Shown here: positions 44,678-58,128 of the stretch, one piece after another
Position numbering within the stretch: position 1 is the first letter of the stretch
How the letters are laid out: each line of letters opens with the position of its first letter
NCBI GenBank assembly: GCA_016946835.1
Contig: JACVTC010000026.1
Span: 1,337,501 to 1,401,500 of the forward strand
Source: Neocallimastix lanati (nom. inval.)
Taxonomy: Eukaryota; Neocallimastigomycota; Neocallimastigomycetes; Neocallimastigales; Neocallimastigaceae
Direction of reading: 5' to 3'
Length of the DNA: 64,000 nucleotides
Program-made: the position numbers and the translations under genes
Notes under the pieces: model-generated
Seen by the model: the letters and a program-made list of their open reading frames with translations, nothing else
Told to the model about the DNA's origin: nothing
The model's database searches: none

Positions 44678-47600
44678 ATGTTATCATTAGATATAAATAA
44701 TGTTAAGAAAGACTATGAAGATAAAAAAGAATTTCAAAATATTGCAAAAGCAATAAAAAAATCAAAAAAATGTATTATTGTAACAGGAGCTGGAATCTCT
44801 GTTTCAGGGGGAATACCTGTAGGATATGAATTTTATTATAATAGTATATAAAAATTTTAACAACCTTTAAAATAATTTTAAATATTTTGATATTTTAGTG
44901 AATCTTTTTATTTTTTTATTTTATTTTTCTTTCTTTCTTTCTTTTATATAATACTTGCTTACAAATAATTTATTTTACTTACAAATAATCTATTATTTTA
45001 ATAATTGATGAAAATTTTATCAATTAAAAAATTATAATTGAATTTTATTTAAAAAAAAAAAAGGATTTTAGATCTTCAGACGGTTTGTATAATTTAGTGA
45101 AAAATAAATTTCCTCAAGCAGTTGTTAAAGGAAAAGATTTGTTTGATGCATCTTTATTTAGAGATCCAATAACAACAAAAGTTTTTTATACATTTATGGG
45201 TGAATTAAAAGAGATATTGAATAAAGCAAAAATTACACCAACACATTATTTTGTTAAAGATCTGGATAATCAAGGAAAACTACTACGTTGTTATACCCAA
45301 AATATTGATAGTTTAGAACGAAGACTTCAATTATCCACCGATATTAATGATAAAAAAAATGTAAAAATTGTTCAACTACATGGTGATATGGATCGTGTTG
45401 TCTGTACTTTATGTCAAAAAACTTTTGAATTCACTAATGATCATAAAGCTGTATTTAAAGAAGGGAATTCAATTCCATGTCCTTCTTGTCAATCTAAAAG
45501 TAATATTCGTGAAATGACAGGAAAAAGAGCAATATCTGTTGGTTCTTTAAGACCTAACATTGTACTATATAATGAGCATCATGTCAATGGTATTTTTTTT
45601 TATTAATAATTCAATTATTTATAATTAATATATATATATAAATAATTTATAAAAATAATATTGAATTAAATATCTTTATTAAGGAAAAATAAATAAAAAT
45701 AACTAAAAGTAGAAGTTGGATAATGAAATTTACTAATTCTATTTTTACATAATTTCGTTTCGTTATTATATATAAAATAAAATATAATAATAATATCAAT
45801 TATATATTCATTATTCATCTTTTCATATATCCTTATAAATACTAATTTAATTATATCTATTTATATTTATATAAAAGGTGATTTAATTAATGACTTTGTT
45901 AGTTATGATATATCAAAAAAACCTGATTTATTAATTGTTATTGGGACATCACTAAAGGTATATGGAATAAAGAATTTAGTTAAACGATTGGCACAAATAA
46001 TTCATTCTAGAAAAACAGGAAAAGTAATATTTATCAATAAAACTAAATTATGTTGTAAATCATGGGAAGAAGTTTTTGATTATGAAATTATATCAACTTC
46101 AGATGAAGCAGTAACACTGTTGAAAAAGGAAATAGAATATTTAAGTGAACAAGACGCTATTAAAAAAGAAATGGCCAGAAGAAAAGAAGAACTTAAAGAA
46201 GAATTAAAGACCAAGGGTATATATATTGTTATATTAAATTATATATATATTTATTTACAACTAATATTTTTCTTCTCAATTAATAATAAACTTAATTTAA
46301 TACATATCTAAATTTATAAATTAATATTTTTTATTTGTATATTAATATATAAATTTTTAATTTAATATTTAATATTTAATTTAATAATTTACATGAACAA
46401 AAATATTATAAGGAATTAAATATAATCCAAGAATACATAAATTTAATGAAATTAAGCCTGATCAAACCGTTCTTAAAATTGAAGATAAAACAGGAAATCT
46501 TATTATACATATACCCCATAAATCAATCAAAATTGAATCGGAAGATGAAGGTAATAGTAGTAGTGAAGATAAAATGAATATCGCTTCATCGCCTACACTT
46601 TCAGTTGCTTCAGTATTTTCTTCTTCATCGTCACTATCATCATTTACCGATATGACTGAATTTGAAAGTAATGATGAAGATCAAATTATTCTTGATAATA
46701 TTGATAATTCAAATATACAAGAAATATTGGCTAAAGGGGGAGAAGAAATAAGAATTAATGAAATGGAGAAAGAGAAAATAGTTGAATCGTTACCTTCATT
46801 TGATATATCTGAAGAACGTCTTGCTATGGAAAAGCTTACAGTTAAAGAACCATCAGAGATGGAGACTAATATTGAAGAGAAACCAAAAGTTCAACCATCA
46901 ACCAATAAATCAGATATGAAAGTTAATTATGAAGAGAAACAACAAATACGACAACCATCCAATGAATCAGATATAAAGCTTAATATTGAAAAGAAATCAC
47001 AAATGCACCAAACATCCGGTGAATCAGTCATGGAAGTAAATATTGAAGAGAAACCACAAATGTACCAATCATCCAATAAATCATATATGGAAGTTAATAT
47101 TGAGAAGAAACCTCAAATACAACGATCATCCAATGAATTGAATGTAGAAGTTAATGTTAAAGAGAAACCAGTACAGTCATCTAGTCAATCACAATTACCT
47201 GATGAATTGCAATCTTTTAATGAACCACAATCTTCTATTGAATCAAAAGAATCTCAAAAATCTCAAAAAGAAATTTTATCATTATCTTTAAAAGCAGAAA
47301 AACCCTCAATAGGAGAATCAGGAAATGAAATGAAAATTAAAATCAGTTGGAATAGAATAAAACCTAATTTAGATAAAAAGAAATCTGAAATAACTAAAAA
47401 AAATATTAAATCAATTAAATTAAAATTACGATCTTCTAAATCAGAGGAGAAAGAAAATAAAATTGATGTAAGATTTATGTTGATAAAGTTTATTTTATTT
47501 TTTTTTTTTTTTAATTATAAATAAAAATATTAATAATAATTATAATAAAGTATAAACTAATAATAATAACAATAATTTAATATTAATATAAATATATTTA

Positions 47601-48038
47601 TAATATTATAATATTATAATAAAATTAAAAATAAAAAATTAAAAGATTAAAGATTTGGAAAAACAAAATGAAATTGAAACATCAAATTTATTAAATTATA
47701 TTCCAATATCTTGTAGATTAAGATCAAGAACTAATAGTTCTGAATCGTTAGATGAAATAAATAAACCTTCAACAACCACTAAAAAAGTAATAACAACAAA
47801 AAAATCAACAAAATCAACCAAAAATACGAAAACTACAAAAAGTATCAATAATAGAAAAACTTCTACCACAAAAAAAAATTCAACAACTATACGTAATATA
47901 TTAAAAGTTAGTAAAAGAAATATTAAAACCATTTCAACAATACCTAAAAAGAATAATAAAGTAACAAGAAAGAGAGGTATTTTAGATGAAAAATCTGTCA
48001 ATAATTTACATATTGTTAAAAGAAAAAGAACAAAATAA
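44678..48038 (+). CDS. Sirtuin (Hst3/Hst4-type NAD+-dependent deacetylase), 5 exons
   Basis: The exons I infer are 44678-44818, 45064-45589, 45878-46216, 46413-47467 and 47646-48038, with all phases matching; 817 residues. Catalytic core: CIIVTGAGISVSGGIP joined across intron 1 to DFRSSDGLY, TQNIDSLERR, IVQLHGDMD with catalytic His about 153, zinc cysteines in CTLC and CPSC, SLRPNIVLYNE, LLIVIGTSLKV and VIFINKTKL. The wording of SLRPNIVLYNE, GDLINDFVSYD and TSLKVYGIKNLV is that of the fungal Hst3/Hst4 branch, which removes acetyl groups from histone H3 Lys56. The tail of about 450 residues is Ser/Glu/Lys rich, contains repeats of about 21 residues (roughly 46850-47170) and ends in a very basic Lys/Thr stretch plus VKRKRTK, probably nuclear localisation. 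The Hst3/4 branch is inferred; sirtuin family membership is certain. Confidence 0.93.
46850..47170 (+). repeat. Coding minisatellite in the sirtuin tail, unit about 63 bp
   Basis: About five imperfect copies of a unit of the form METNIEEKPKVQPSTNKSD: later copies read MKVNYEEKQQIRQPSNESD, IKLNIEKKSQMHQTSGES, MEVNIEEKPQMYQSSNKSY, and MEVNIEKKPQIQRSSNEL. Substitutions keep the E/KK-P-Q and S-S/T-N pattern. Confidence 0.85.
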
Positions 48039-50458
48039 AAAAAAAAATTATTTTATCTTTTTTTTTTTTTTTTTTTATTACAAATCAATCAAATAATAAT
48101 AATGATTATAATGAATAAATAATAGAATTTATATTTAAAAATAATATATAAATATATATTATAAATATATTATTCAATCTAAATATATAATCTTAATATT
48201 TAATCCAAACATATAATTTTAAATAATTGATCTTAATATATATATTAACTTATATCCATTAAGACTTTACCAAGTTTTATATATATATATTTATTTATAA
48301 TTTTTTTTTTTTATTATATTTATTTTTTTATTATAAATAATAAAATATACATTACACTCATTAATTTAATAATATTCAGTTTTATATCATTTCATATATA
48401 TATATTTTTTTAAAAAAAAAATAAAAATTAATTATTCAATGGTTATTATCAAAATATAATTATAATAATACTAATAAGATGAATATTAATCAAAAATTAT
48501 CCAACTTATTATTATTATTATCTTTCATTTTTAAAAAACAACAAAAAAAAAAAAAAGTTATTAGTAGTAATGAAAATGTTTATTTAAACATATATATATG
48601 TAGTTTATTTCAACTATTATTATAATATAAACAGTATTTATCAATATTATAACTTTTTCTTTAAATTTTATTTTTATATTTATATAAAATATATTATCTT
48701 TTATTCAATATTATTTTAAAATATTCAAAAATAATTAATTTAATTAAAAAATATTAAAATTAAAATATAAAATAAAATAAATAAATAATATGTGATAATA
48801 AATATATAATTTTAGTAATGTTGTTTGTGTGTTTTAAAATAATAATAATAATAATAATAATAAATAATAATAATAATAATAATAAAATTATAATAAAAAC
48901 AATGCTATTTATACTAAAAATTACATTTTTTTATATAGCATTAAAATTTAATAAATATTATTCATAATTAAAAATATATATATATATATAGAAAAAAAAA
49001 TCTTATTCATTATATTATTACTTTAATAGTTATATCAAAGTTCATCAATAGAAGATAAATATATATATATATTGCTGTTAATGTATCCTAAATTTACATT
49101 AAAAAGTAATCTCTTTCTTATGTTATTTACATTTATTAGTTTATTATTTGATAATCTTTTATATTAAAGGAATCCATTTATAGCAATGAAGTTATTAACA
49201 GATAAAATAATATTAAATGATAATAAATAAAAAAAAGAAAAAAATAGAATGAAAAAAGAAAAAAGAAAAAAGAAAAAGAAAATAAAATAAAATGCTTTTA
49301 ATGATTCATCATCATGACTATGACTTTAAAGAAAATTCATTTGTCAAAAAGAAAACTACTTACTATATATCTTTTAAGTTTTTACCAACAATTCAATTCA
49401 TCAATTTGTTTTTTATTTTTATTTATTATAATTTTTTTAATAATACTATCATCAATATCATGGTTATTTAAATAATAGTATTTAATTTTTTTTATATTAT
49501 TATTTTAGGCTATAAATTTTTTTAATAAATTATATATAAAATTTTATAAAATGACAAAATAAATAATATTAAAAATGATATTAAGATATTTTGAATAAAT
49601 TTTAAAACATATAGTAAAACATAATATATATTTTTTACATAATAAAAAGAAAAGTGATATAGCATAAACTTATTATTTAAAATATATTTAATTAATTAGT
49701 CTTGATTTCGTTTTTATTGGATTTCCCCTGTAGTTAAATTGTAATAGTTATTTATATATATATATATTATAACACATATAAATAAATAATGATTAAAAAA
49801 TATATTATTAAATATATATATAATTTTATTATTATCATTTTTTATTTTTTTTTTTATTTTTATTTTTATTTTTTTTTTAATTATTTTTATTTTTATTTTT
49901 TTTATTTTATATATATATATATATATATATTTATATTTTTTTATTTTTTATTATTATTATTTATTTTATTTTATTATTAAAATACTTTTCACTTAATTTT
50001 CTGTTTATTTTAAAATTAAAATGCTTTTCACTTTTTCTTTTAAAGATAATTTTTTTTTTTTATTTTTCTTTTTTTTTATTCTTATTTTTTATTTTTAATT
50101 TTTTATTTATATATATATATATATATAAAATAAATAAAAATAGGAACTTTGCGTTTTTTTTTTTTTTTTTTTTTTTTTTGATACTATTAAGTATTATATA
50201 AAAATAATTTTAATAATATTCTTTTTAATATCATTAGTTATAATATGAAATAAATATAATATTTTTTAAAAAAAAAAAAAAAAAAATAAAATAAAAATAT
50301 ATATTTTATTATTTTTTAATTAATATTAAATATTATTAATATATAATTATTATTACAATAAAAAATAATTTTTTTTATTATGTTATTTTTAATAAATATA
50401 ATAACATTATATATTAATATTTCCTTTTTGTTTTTGTTTTTGTTATGGTTTCAAAAAT
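48039..50458. other. Convergent intergenic region, sirtuin to endosulfine
   Basis: AT-rich with AAT arrays (48835-48885), TA runs and T/A homopolymers. A frame at 49789-49980 is Ile/Tyr/Phe low complexity. No gene seen. Confidence 0.6.
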
Positions 50459-50895
50459 TTATTCCAAATTTTCACTGGATTTAGAAAGTGCAGATTCTCT
50501 AGCTGGATTATTATTATTATTATCTTTTAATTGTTTTGGAACAGAATGAGGAATACGTTCAGGTGAAGGAATTTGTGATCCAACATCATGTGGTGAAGAA
50601 ACACCAGCTTTAGAAAGTGCATAATCTCCTGAATCAAAATATTTTCTTTCACCCTAATTACAAATTTTATATATTACATATATTATAAATAATAAATAAT
50701 AAATATAGAATTAATTGTATATTAATATATTTTCATTACTTTTTTATATTATAATCCTTTATTATTTTTTATTTATTAAAAAAAAAAAAGAAAAAAAGAA
50801 TGTTTTTTTATCATAATTTTTAAAATATAACATTTATTTTCATTCTCTGGTATTATTATTAACACTTTTTTATTCCTATCATTTTTACGATTATA

Positions 50896-50928
<33 letters not shown>

Positions 50929-51388
50929 ATATATTTCATAATTTACTCATTGTTTAAAAGTTCTTTTTTCTCTTTTACATTTCTAAGTAATTAATTACTT
51001 TTTCTTTAATTTATTTAACTACTTTGATTTAATATTTTATTTATTAATTTATTACCTTTAAACGGTTATTTAAAAAGTCTTTTTTCTTTGGTGGTAAACG
51101 ACCGTATTTATTATAAAAGATTCTTTCTTCTTCAGATAGTGACTGTTTATAGTAATAGAATATATATATATATTTAATTTAATTTTTATTTATTAAATTA
51201 TTATTAAAAAAACAATTTAAAAAAATAGAATGCTACTATTTTCACACATATATTTAGGTATTATTAAATATTTTATTTTATATATAAGTATACAAAAAAA
51301 AAAAAAATGTATTATTCATCAAAAAAGATATTATATTTTAATTATTTTAAATAGTTACATTTAAATCAATATTAGCTTTATTAGACAT
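50459..51388 (-). CDS. IGO1: Endosulfine/Igo1-type PP2A inhibitor, 3 exons
   Basis: Exons, read leftward, are 51388-51359 (MSNKANIDLN), 51142-51056 (SLSEEERIFYNKYGRLPPKK then KDFLNNRLK) and 50653-50459, all phase 0; 103 residues. Exon 3 opens with GERKYFDSGDYALSKAG. FDSGDY is the invariant endosulfine/ARPP-19 motif; its Ser (about residue 47) is phosphorylated by Greatwall/Rim15, turning the protein into an inhibitor of PP2A-B55 that controls mitotic entry and quiescence. The E-E-...-YGRLPPKK-...-RLK helix before it is also typical. The C-terminal third is Ser/Pro/Asn rich with RIPHSVP and ends SSENLE. The length fits the family. Exon sizes of 30 and 87 bases hide it from simple frame searches. 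Confidence 0.94.
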
Positions 51389-52279
51389 GATGTTTATAGA
51401 TAGGGTTTATCTATTATAAATAAATTTTAAGAAATTTTGTTCATTTTATATAATAAAAAGAAAGGATTATAAATTATTAATAATTTAATAATTTAATTTT
51501 TTATATCCAAAAAAAAATATATATATATATATATGATTTGTTTTTTTTTGTTTTTTTTTTTTTTTTAATATATGTATTTTTTCATAAATTTCCAAATAAA
51601 TATATATATTTATAATTTTCAATAATTTAATAATATTATTTAGAATATATACATAACATTAAATTAAAAAGAAAAGAAAAAGTTAGTTTTTAGTTTGTTT
51701 CTAATTTTATTTTGTTTATAGAACTAAATATATATTGATTATAGATTATTTATAAATTATTAAATTTAAATTATCTTTTTATATATATAATAAATTTCCA
51801 TATAAAATTATTTAAATTTTTATTATATTTTTCTCTTTACTGGTTAAATTTAATTTTATTTATTACTTTATATTACTGCCTTTATATTTTTTAATGTTAT
51901 TCTATATTCATTATTTCAAAACTTTCTATTTCTTTCCCATTAAAAGAATACTTGTTTTTTAATATTTTTTGTTAATATAAATACATTATTTATTTAAATA
52001 TTTAGTATAATATTAATCTATTTAAATATAATTATGTAAACAAAATTGAACTGCTTTATTACCGAAATATTTATTTTACAATTAATTTTTTTGAATTTCA
52101 TTTCTTTTTTATTTTTTCCTTTTTTTTTTATAACTTTCTCAATATTAATTATTATATATAAATTATTTACTTTATAAAAAAATTAATAAAGATATTTGTT
52201 ACTGTATATATAAATTTTATTATTACTTTTATTTATTATTTATTTAGTAATTTTGTTTTATTTGTTTTTTTTAGATTAT

Positions 52280-52313
<34 letters not shown>

Positions 52314-52560
52314 TAATTAAAGAAATAAACTTTTTTTTATTTAAAAAATATATATAATTATATTAATTATAATAATAATTTAAGTATTTAAATAGTATAA
52401 TTATAAAAATTACTTTAAATTAATATTATAAATCTATAATTACAATTTTAAAAATTTAATAATTGGATTGATAATTTTTTATTATTTTTAGTATTTTTTT
52501 AATTAATATTCTTAATGAATTATATTTAATAATCATTTTATTAATTATTAAATATTAATT
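51389..52560. other. Upstream region of endosulfine gene
   Basis: AT-rich, with an A-run at 52287-52312 and a T-run near 51541-51566. No coding signal. Confidence 0.55.
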
Positions 52561-52566
52561 ATTAAT

Positions 52567-52810
52567 GATTAATTATTATTTATTATTTATTATTTATTAT
52601 TTATATTATTATTATTTATTATTTATTATTTATTATTTATTATTTATTATTTATTATTTATTATTTATTATTTATTATTTATTATTTATTATTTATTATT
52701 TATTATTTATTATTTATTATTTATTATTTATTATTTATTATTTATTATTTATTATTTATTATTTATTATTATTTATTATTTATTATTTATTATTTATTAT
52801 TTATTATTAT
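52567..52810. repeat. TTATTTA heptamer array
   Basis: About 30 copies of the heptamer, with occasional 3-base slips (ATTATTATT). Same unit as at 8407-8565 and the reverse complement of that in the TEDC1-like intron. The 93-residue frame over it is an artefact. Confidence 0.9.
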
Positions 52811-53428
52811 TTAAAATTTATTATAGGTAAAACATATTATTACTGATAATATAATATATTATAAATATGTTTTGTTAATATAATTATTTACTATTATATT
52901 TTATTTATCAAATTATTAATTATATATATATTAAAGTCAATTTCAATTATAAATATATTAAGTATTAATGCATAGTACATATATTATATATTTCTTCAAT
53001 ATTGGTAATTTGAATATAAAATAATTTAGAATATATTTAATATTCATAATTAAAATTTTCAAATACCCAAAAAAAAAAAAAAATTTATATTAAACAATTA
53101 ATTATTATAAATTTTAAATTATAAAATATTCAATGCTCAATATTAAACAAAAAAAAAAAAAAAAATACATTGATATGAAATAATCATATATATTTTTTTT
53201 ATAAAAAATTTATTTAAATTATGTTTTACTGTTTGTTTTAGTTTTTTTAAACATCGAATATTTTATATTTTATTATGAATATATATTTAAATATAGTTTA
53301 AGCAATAATAACTTACTACTTAATAAATAAATAAATAAATAAAATATTAAAACATAAAATTAAAGTTTTTATATAAAAAAAATAAATATATATTTTAAAA
53401 ATTTCATTATTAATTCGTTAAAGTTTAT

Positions 53429-53806
53429 GTTTTTTTTTAGACCAGGATTAACGAGAGGGAGTACAATAGAGTTTCTCCCTTAAACGTATCATACTCTCAT
53501 TGGATTCTTTACATATCGTTTCTGCGTCGATAAGGATCTCTCTAAAGTATTTTTAGTATAAAAGAAGGCATTTCCTATACGATGGGCTTCTTTTAAGTAA
53601 TCTCTTTAACCATCATTAAAGAAAGAACAACTACATTAATCTTCTTCGAGAACAAATGCTCTCTGCACTAGCAATTATTAATATAGTCTAGCATTACTTA
53701 CCATTGCGATCAAATACAAACTTCATTTATAAGAAAAAACACCCTTGGAGGATGAAAATACTCCTATATATAATCAGAAGGTGTTCGTGAGGTCGATTCG
53801 TAAATC
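53429..53806 (-). ncRNA. Candidate structured RNA or SINE, copy B (inverted relative to A)
   Basis: Read on the minus strand it aligns with 42887-43268. It starts GAATCGACCTCACGAACACC, contains the GGAG-loop-CTCC hairpin, CAATGGTAAGTAATGC, GCAGAGAGCATTTG, GATTAATGTAGTTGTTC, GAGAGATCC, TCGACGCAGAAACG and GAATCCAATGAGAGT, then the perfect stem AGGGAG/CTCCCT and ends TTAATCCTGGTCTA followed by nine A. The last bases (CCTGGTCTA plus A-tail) resemble the LINE 3' ends in this window (CCCTGTCTA and CCTAGTCTA plus A-tails), which favours a SINE mobilised by that LINE. No open frame; GC well above the flanks. Confidence 0.55.
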
Positions 53807-53829
53807 ATATATTTATATGATTATTTTAT

Positions 53830-54010
53830 TTAAACTCCTTTTTAACAATATATTAAATTTTATTTACAATTATATTTTGTTTATATGAGTAAATGTCTAT
53901 AACAATAATATTTTATTTTTATTTTTATTTTTTTTAAATTTTCAAATAATCCATTTTACCATATAATTTATAATGAAAATGATTTTATATAATAGAAAGA
54001 ATGCTCTTTG

Positions 54011-54054
<44 letters not shown>

Positions 54055-54950
54055 ATAATAAAAAATTATAATAATTGTATTTAAGTATGTGCAATTACAT
54101 CTTTGTATTAATTCTTTTTATAATTAAAATTTATATTGCTATATCATTAAAAGAAAATTTTAAAATTCATTTTAATGAAATAAATATATATATATTATAT
54201 GTAATTTATTATTTTACATATAAATAAAAAAATTTTAAATTTTCTAAAAATAGTTATAATTATAACTAACTTAAATTTCTAAATATAGACGAAATTGACT
54301 AATTAAATAAAAAAAAAAACTTTTATTACTAAATAATATAATAATAATAAGACATTTACAATGTAAATTTTTGTGAATGTAAAAATTTATTTATATATAA
54401 TTTTTATGCACTAATGTTTCATTCATTCATAATTTTAATAAATAAATTCACAATTCCAATAAATAGTATTCATTTATATTAATAAATACATAATAAATAT
54501 ATAAATTATTCAGGAAAAATGAATATCTTTAATATAATTTTAAATTTTTATTTAATTTATATTTAATATTCAAACTATTTTTTCTAACAATTTTAAGGGA
54601 AAATTAAAGTTGAAATATATTTTAAATATTGTATTATAAAAAAAATTTATATATTCAAATTTAATAACTATTGTTTCTGTTATAAAGCAATAATAAAAGA
54701 ATTTATCATATCCTTAATATTTTGCAGTGACATTTTATGTTAAAATAAAATTTTAAAAGTAAAAACAATTAAAAAAAAATAATTATTGAAATGTATATTA
54801 AATATATAATTTATGTTTTTTAATTTCTCTTTAAAAAAAATTGGTTTATCTAAATAAAAAAAAAAAATAATTTTAATTTATATATATATATATATATATA
54901 ATTTGATTGATATAATAAAGATATATATTATCATCATACACTATTCCAAA
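53830..54950. other. Intergenic AT-rich stretch
   Basis: Contains a 43-base A-run (54011-54053) and TA tracts. No gene seen. The right end is the leader of the anillin-like gene. Confidence 0.6.
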
Positions 54951-55486
54951 ATGATGATTAATGATTATAACACTAACTCAGTGAGTTCTGTGTCATCATA
55001 TTCTTCATTATCGATGGATATTGAAGAAAGAAAAGTAAACATATCTTCAAATTTCAATTCAACAAAGCCACCTATTTTACCAGTAGGACGTTCATTAAAA
55101 ACATTACATTTACCTCCATCAATCGAAAATATTGATAATTTACCATGTGGATTATGGAACTGGATACATTCACAAGATTTTATTAGTCAAGAAAGTGCAA
55201 GTGATTTAACAACTTTCCAAGGAAGTGGAACTAAAGTTATTTTTAATAATGAAAAAATAGTTAATGGAAAATTAGTTCAAAGTAAACATGTTATTATGGA
55301 TAATCATGAAAACGCTTCACTTTTTGAAGTTGTAGGAAAAAATGTTAAAAATAAAAATTCCTCTAAATGTCCTTTACCTAGACCTTTGTAAATATCAAAT
55401 ATTGAACAGAAAAAAAAAGACTCTCAATATAATTATAAAAAAAATCAATCACTTTTAAAAAATTTTAATATAATATGATTTTTCAA

Positions 55487-55532
<46 letters not shown>

Positions 55533-57896
55533 ATAATAATATTTTATAATTTAAAAAAAAAAAAAAAAATTTAAATTCATTTATTTATTCTATTCATATA
55601 TATATATGTATATACACTTTTATATTTATATTTATTCTATTATAATTATTATTCGTAAAGACCTCCAAAGAAAAAAAGTTATCTCAATAGTTCACAATCT
55701 TTAAGAGGTTCTGAACTTTCAATTTCAAGATCAATGCAAAATTATTATTCTAAATCCAGTTCAATTATATTAAATTCACTTTCTTCAGTAACCACAAAAG
55801 TAGATGAACCAACAACTAATTCAAGTTTATATATACAAGGTTTATATTAGAATCAATAGTATAATTATTGAGTAAAAATTTAATAATAATCGTATTAATT
55901 AATATTATATATTAAAATTATATTATAAATATATATATATATATAATTTCAATGAAATCAATGAAATTAAGCCGTTGAATTGCAAGGAAAATTTTCATCA
56001 AAAAGTATTAATACTATACATTATTGATTTCATATTAAGATATAATAAAGTTAGAAATAAAAAGAAAAAAAAATGAATCATGCTAATTGTGTTTTATTTA
56101 TATTTATTTTTATTTTCTATATTATTATCATTATTATTATTATTATTATACTACATAAAATAACTAACTATTTATTTTTTATCAATCAAATAAATATTTT
56201 ATACAAAAAGTTTCATCAATATTTTGCATTGTTGAAGTTGGAAAAAGAAAATACAAAACAGAACCAGTAAAAGTTGAAAAGAATAGTACTTCAGTTGAAA
56301 TTCGTGAAGGATTTTTATTGTAATAACTTATATATATATATATATATTAAATTCATTTATAAATTAGATAAAAATTTTTTTTATTTTTTACTAAAAATTT
56401 CATTAAATATATTATATAAACTGATTAATATCAATATTAATAAATAATATTTCAATCTTATTCAAATATAATAATTATAATAATAATAATTACTATTATA
56501 ATAACTAAAAGTGATGTTCCATCTGCTAACTTCACTGCAAATATTAAAGTTTATGGTATTCATCCAACTCATAGTAAATCAGTATTTTCAACATTATTTA
56601 AACGTGGAAGTTCACTATTAAAAAATTCATCCTTGAAAATCGCAACAATAAGAAAATCCAATGAAACTCTTACCAACAGTATGGAATTTAATCAAATACC
56701 TAAAGAAAAGGCACTTGAAGGTACTGAAGTATATTTAGGTGAAGTTAGCTTCCAATTAACTAATATAAAGTTTTCAAAATTAACTGGTACTTATCCACTC
56801 TTAGTTTCTTCATCCTCCACTTCCTCTTTAAATACAAAAAGTCTAACTTCATTAAAAGCATCTAAAATATTAAAAAATAGTAAAAAAAATACTAATAAAA
56901 ATGCTAATAATATACCAAATATAGTTATTCAAATGGGAATTTATAACGAAGAACAAGTAAAAATAGAACCACCAAAAATTCCCGTAAGTTAATATTATAT
57001 ACATATCCAATTTTTTTATATAATTAAATTAATAAATTAATATATATAATATAAAATAATAAATATTAATCTAAATGAATATTATATAATTATAATTTTA
57101 TTACAAATTTATTTTTTTTTATTCAATATATTTAATAATTATATAAATAAATATAGAGTGATGTCAAAAATATCAGTTTACAATATGAAAATTTTATTTC
57201 ATTTTTAATTAATTCTAATCAAAAAATGGTATAGTTTAAATTTTTTATTTAAAAAATATATTTAATTAATATTTATGTATTTACATTTTTACCATAAAAA
57301 AATTTTTTTTTAAAAAAAAAAAAAAAAAAAAAGATATGGCGTAGATATTGGGCACAAATTCTAAATAGTTATATATATATTTACGATTCTGAATATAGAA
57401 ATGTAAAATTAAATTTTTCATTTATAAATAAAAGCAAAAACTAAAAAATTATTATAAAAATTTAAATTAATTTTATTTTAAAAAACAATTATATATATAC
57501 AAATGAATGTTATAACACAAAAATATAATAATAATAAAACAGAAAAAAAATCCAATAACTAGACTTAATTTAAGTTTTATCAAAGCTATTGGAAAAACAG
57601 ATCCAGAACAAAATTACATTTACAATGGTATTACTGTAGAATTCCAAAGTAATTATTTATCAGCTGAAACAGGAGAAGAATTAATACAAAATATAAAAAT
57701 AGTTCCATTACAATTTGATTATATTGATGGTAATGAAATTTTAATAGAAGATTTAGTTAAAAATAATGAATCATGGTCAAATTGGAATTTGAATAGTTTA
57801 AATGATGGTTTTAAAATTTATTGTTATGCTGATTCCAAAAAGGACGTTTTAGAATGGATAGAATATATTAATAAAGCTAGAGAAATTAATAAATAA
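54951..57896 (+). CDS. Anillin-like protein (AH/C2-like domain plus PH domain), 8 exons
   Basis: The exons I infer are 54951-55387, 55661-55839, 55972-56004, 56211-56319, 56512-56983, 57157-57228, 57334-57402 and 57543-57896; total 1,725 bases, 574 residues, phases all consistent. The N-terminal third is Ser/Asn rich. A C2-like anillin-homology region follows from about residue 206 (AVELQGKFSSK, then IFCIVEVGKRKYKTEPVKVE, FLFDVPSANFTANIKVYGIH, and YLGEVSFQLTNIKFSKLTG). The C-terminus is a PH domain: IWRRYWAQILNSYIYIYDSE, TRLNLSFIKAIGKT, then DGFKIYCYADSKKDVLEWIE with the usual last-helix Trp. The AH-then-PH order at the C-terminus fits anillin/Mid1/Bud4 scaffolds of the cytokinetic ring or septin cortex. 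Donor 2 (GTTTAT) is weak and exon 3 is 33 bases, so that part of the model is least certain. Another C2-PH adaptor is possible. Confidence 0.68.
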
Positions 57897-58093
57897 ATTC
57901 TTTTTTATTTTTTTTTTCTTTTTTTTAATTTCTTTTATGAATATTATATAAAAAATAAATATTTATTTAAATTTATTTAATATTATAAAATCGTTATTAA
58001 TTGTTTTAAAAAAAATACATATATTTATTTTTATCACTATTTTAAAAATAATTAATACACTAATTATTAAAAATTTCGTTTATGTAAAACATT

Positions 58094-58128
<35 letters not shown>

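Noticed and set aside
52565-52846. CRISPR-like regular array
   Set aside because: A contiguous heptamer satellite without spacers, in a eukaryotic genome.
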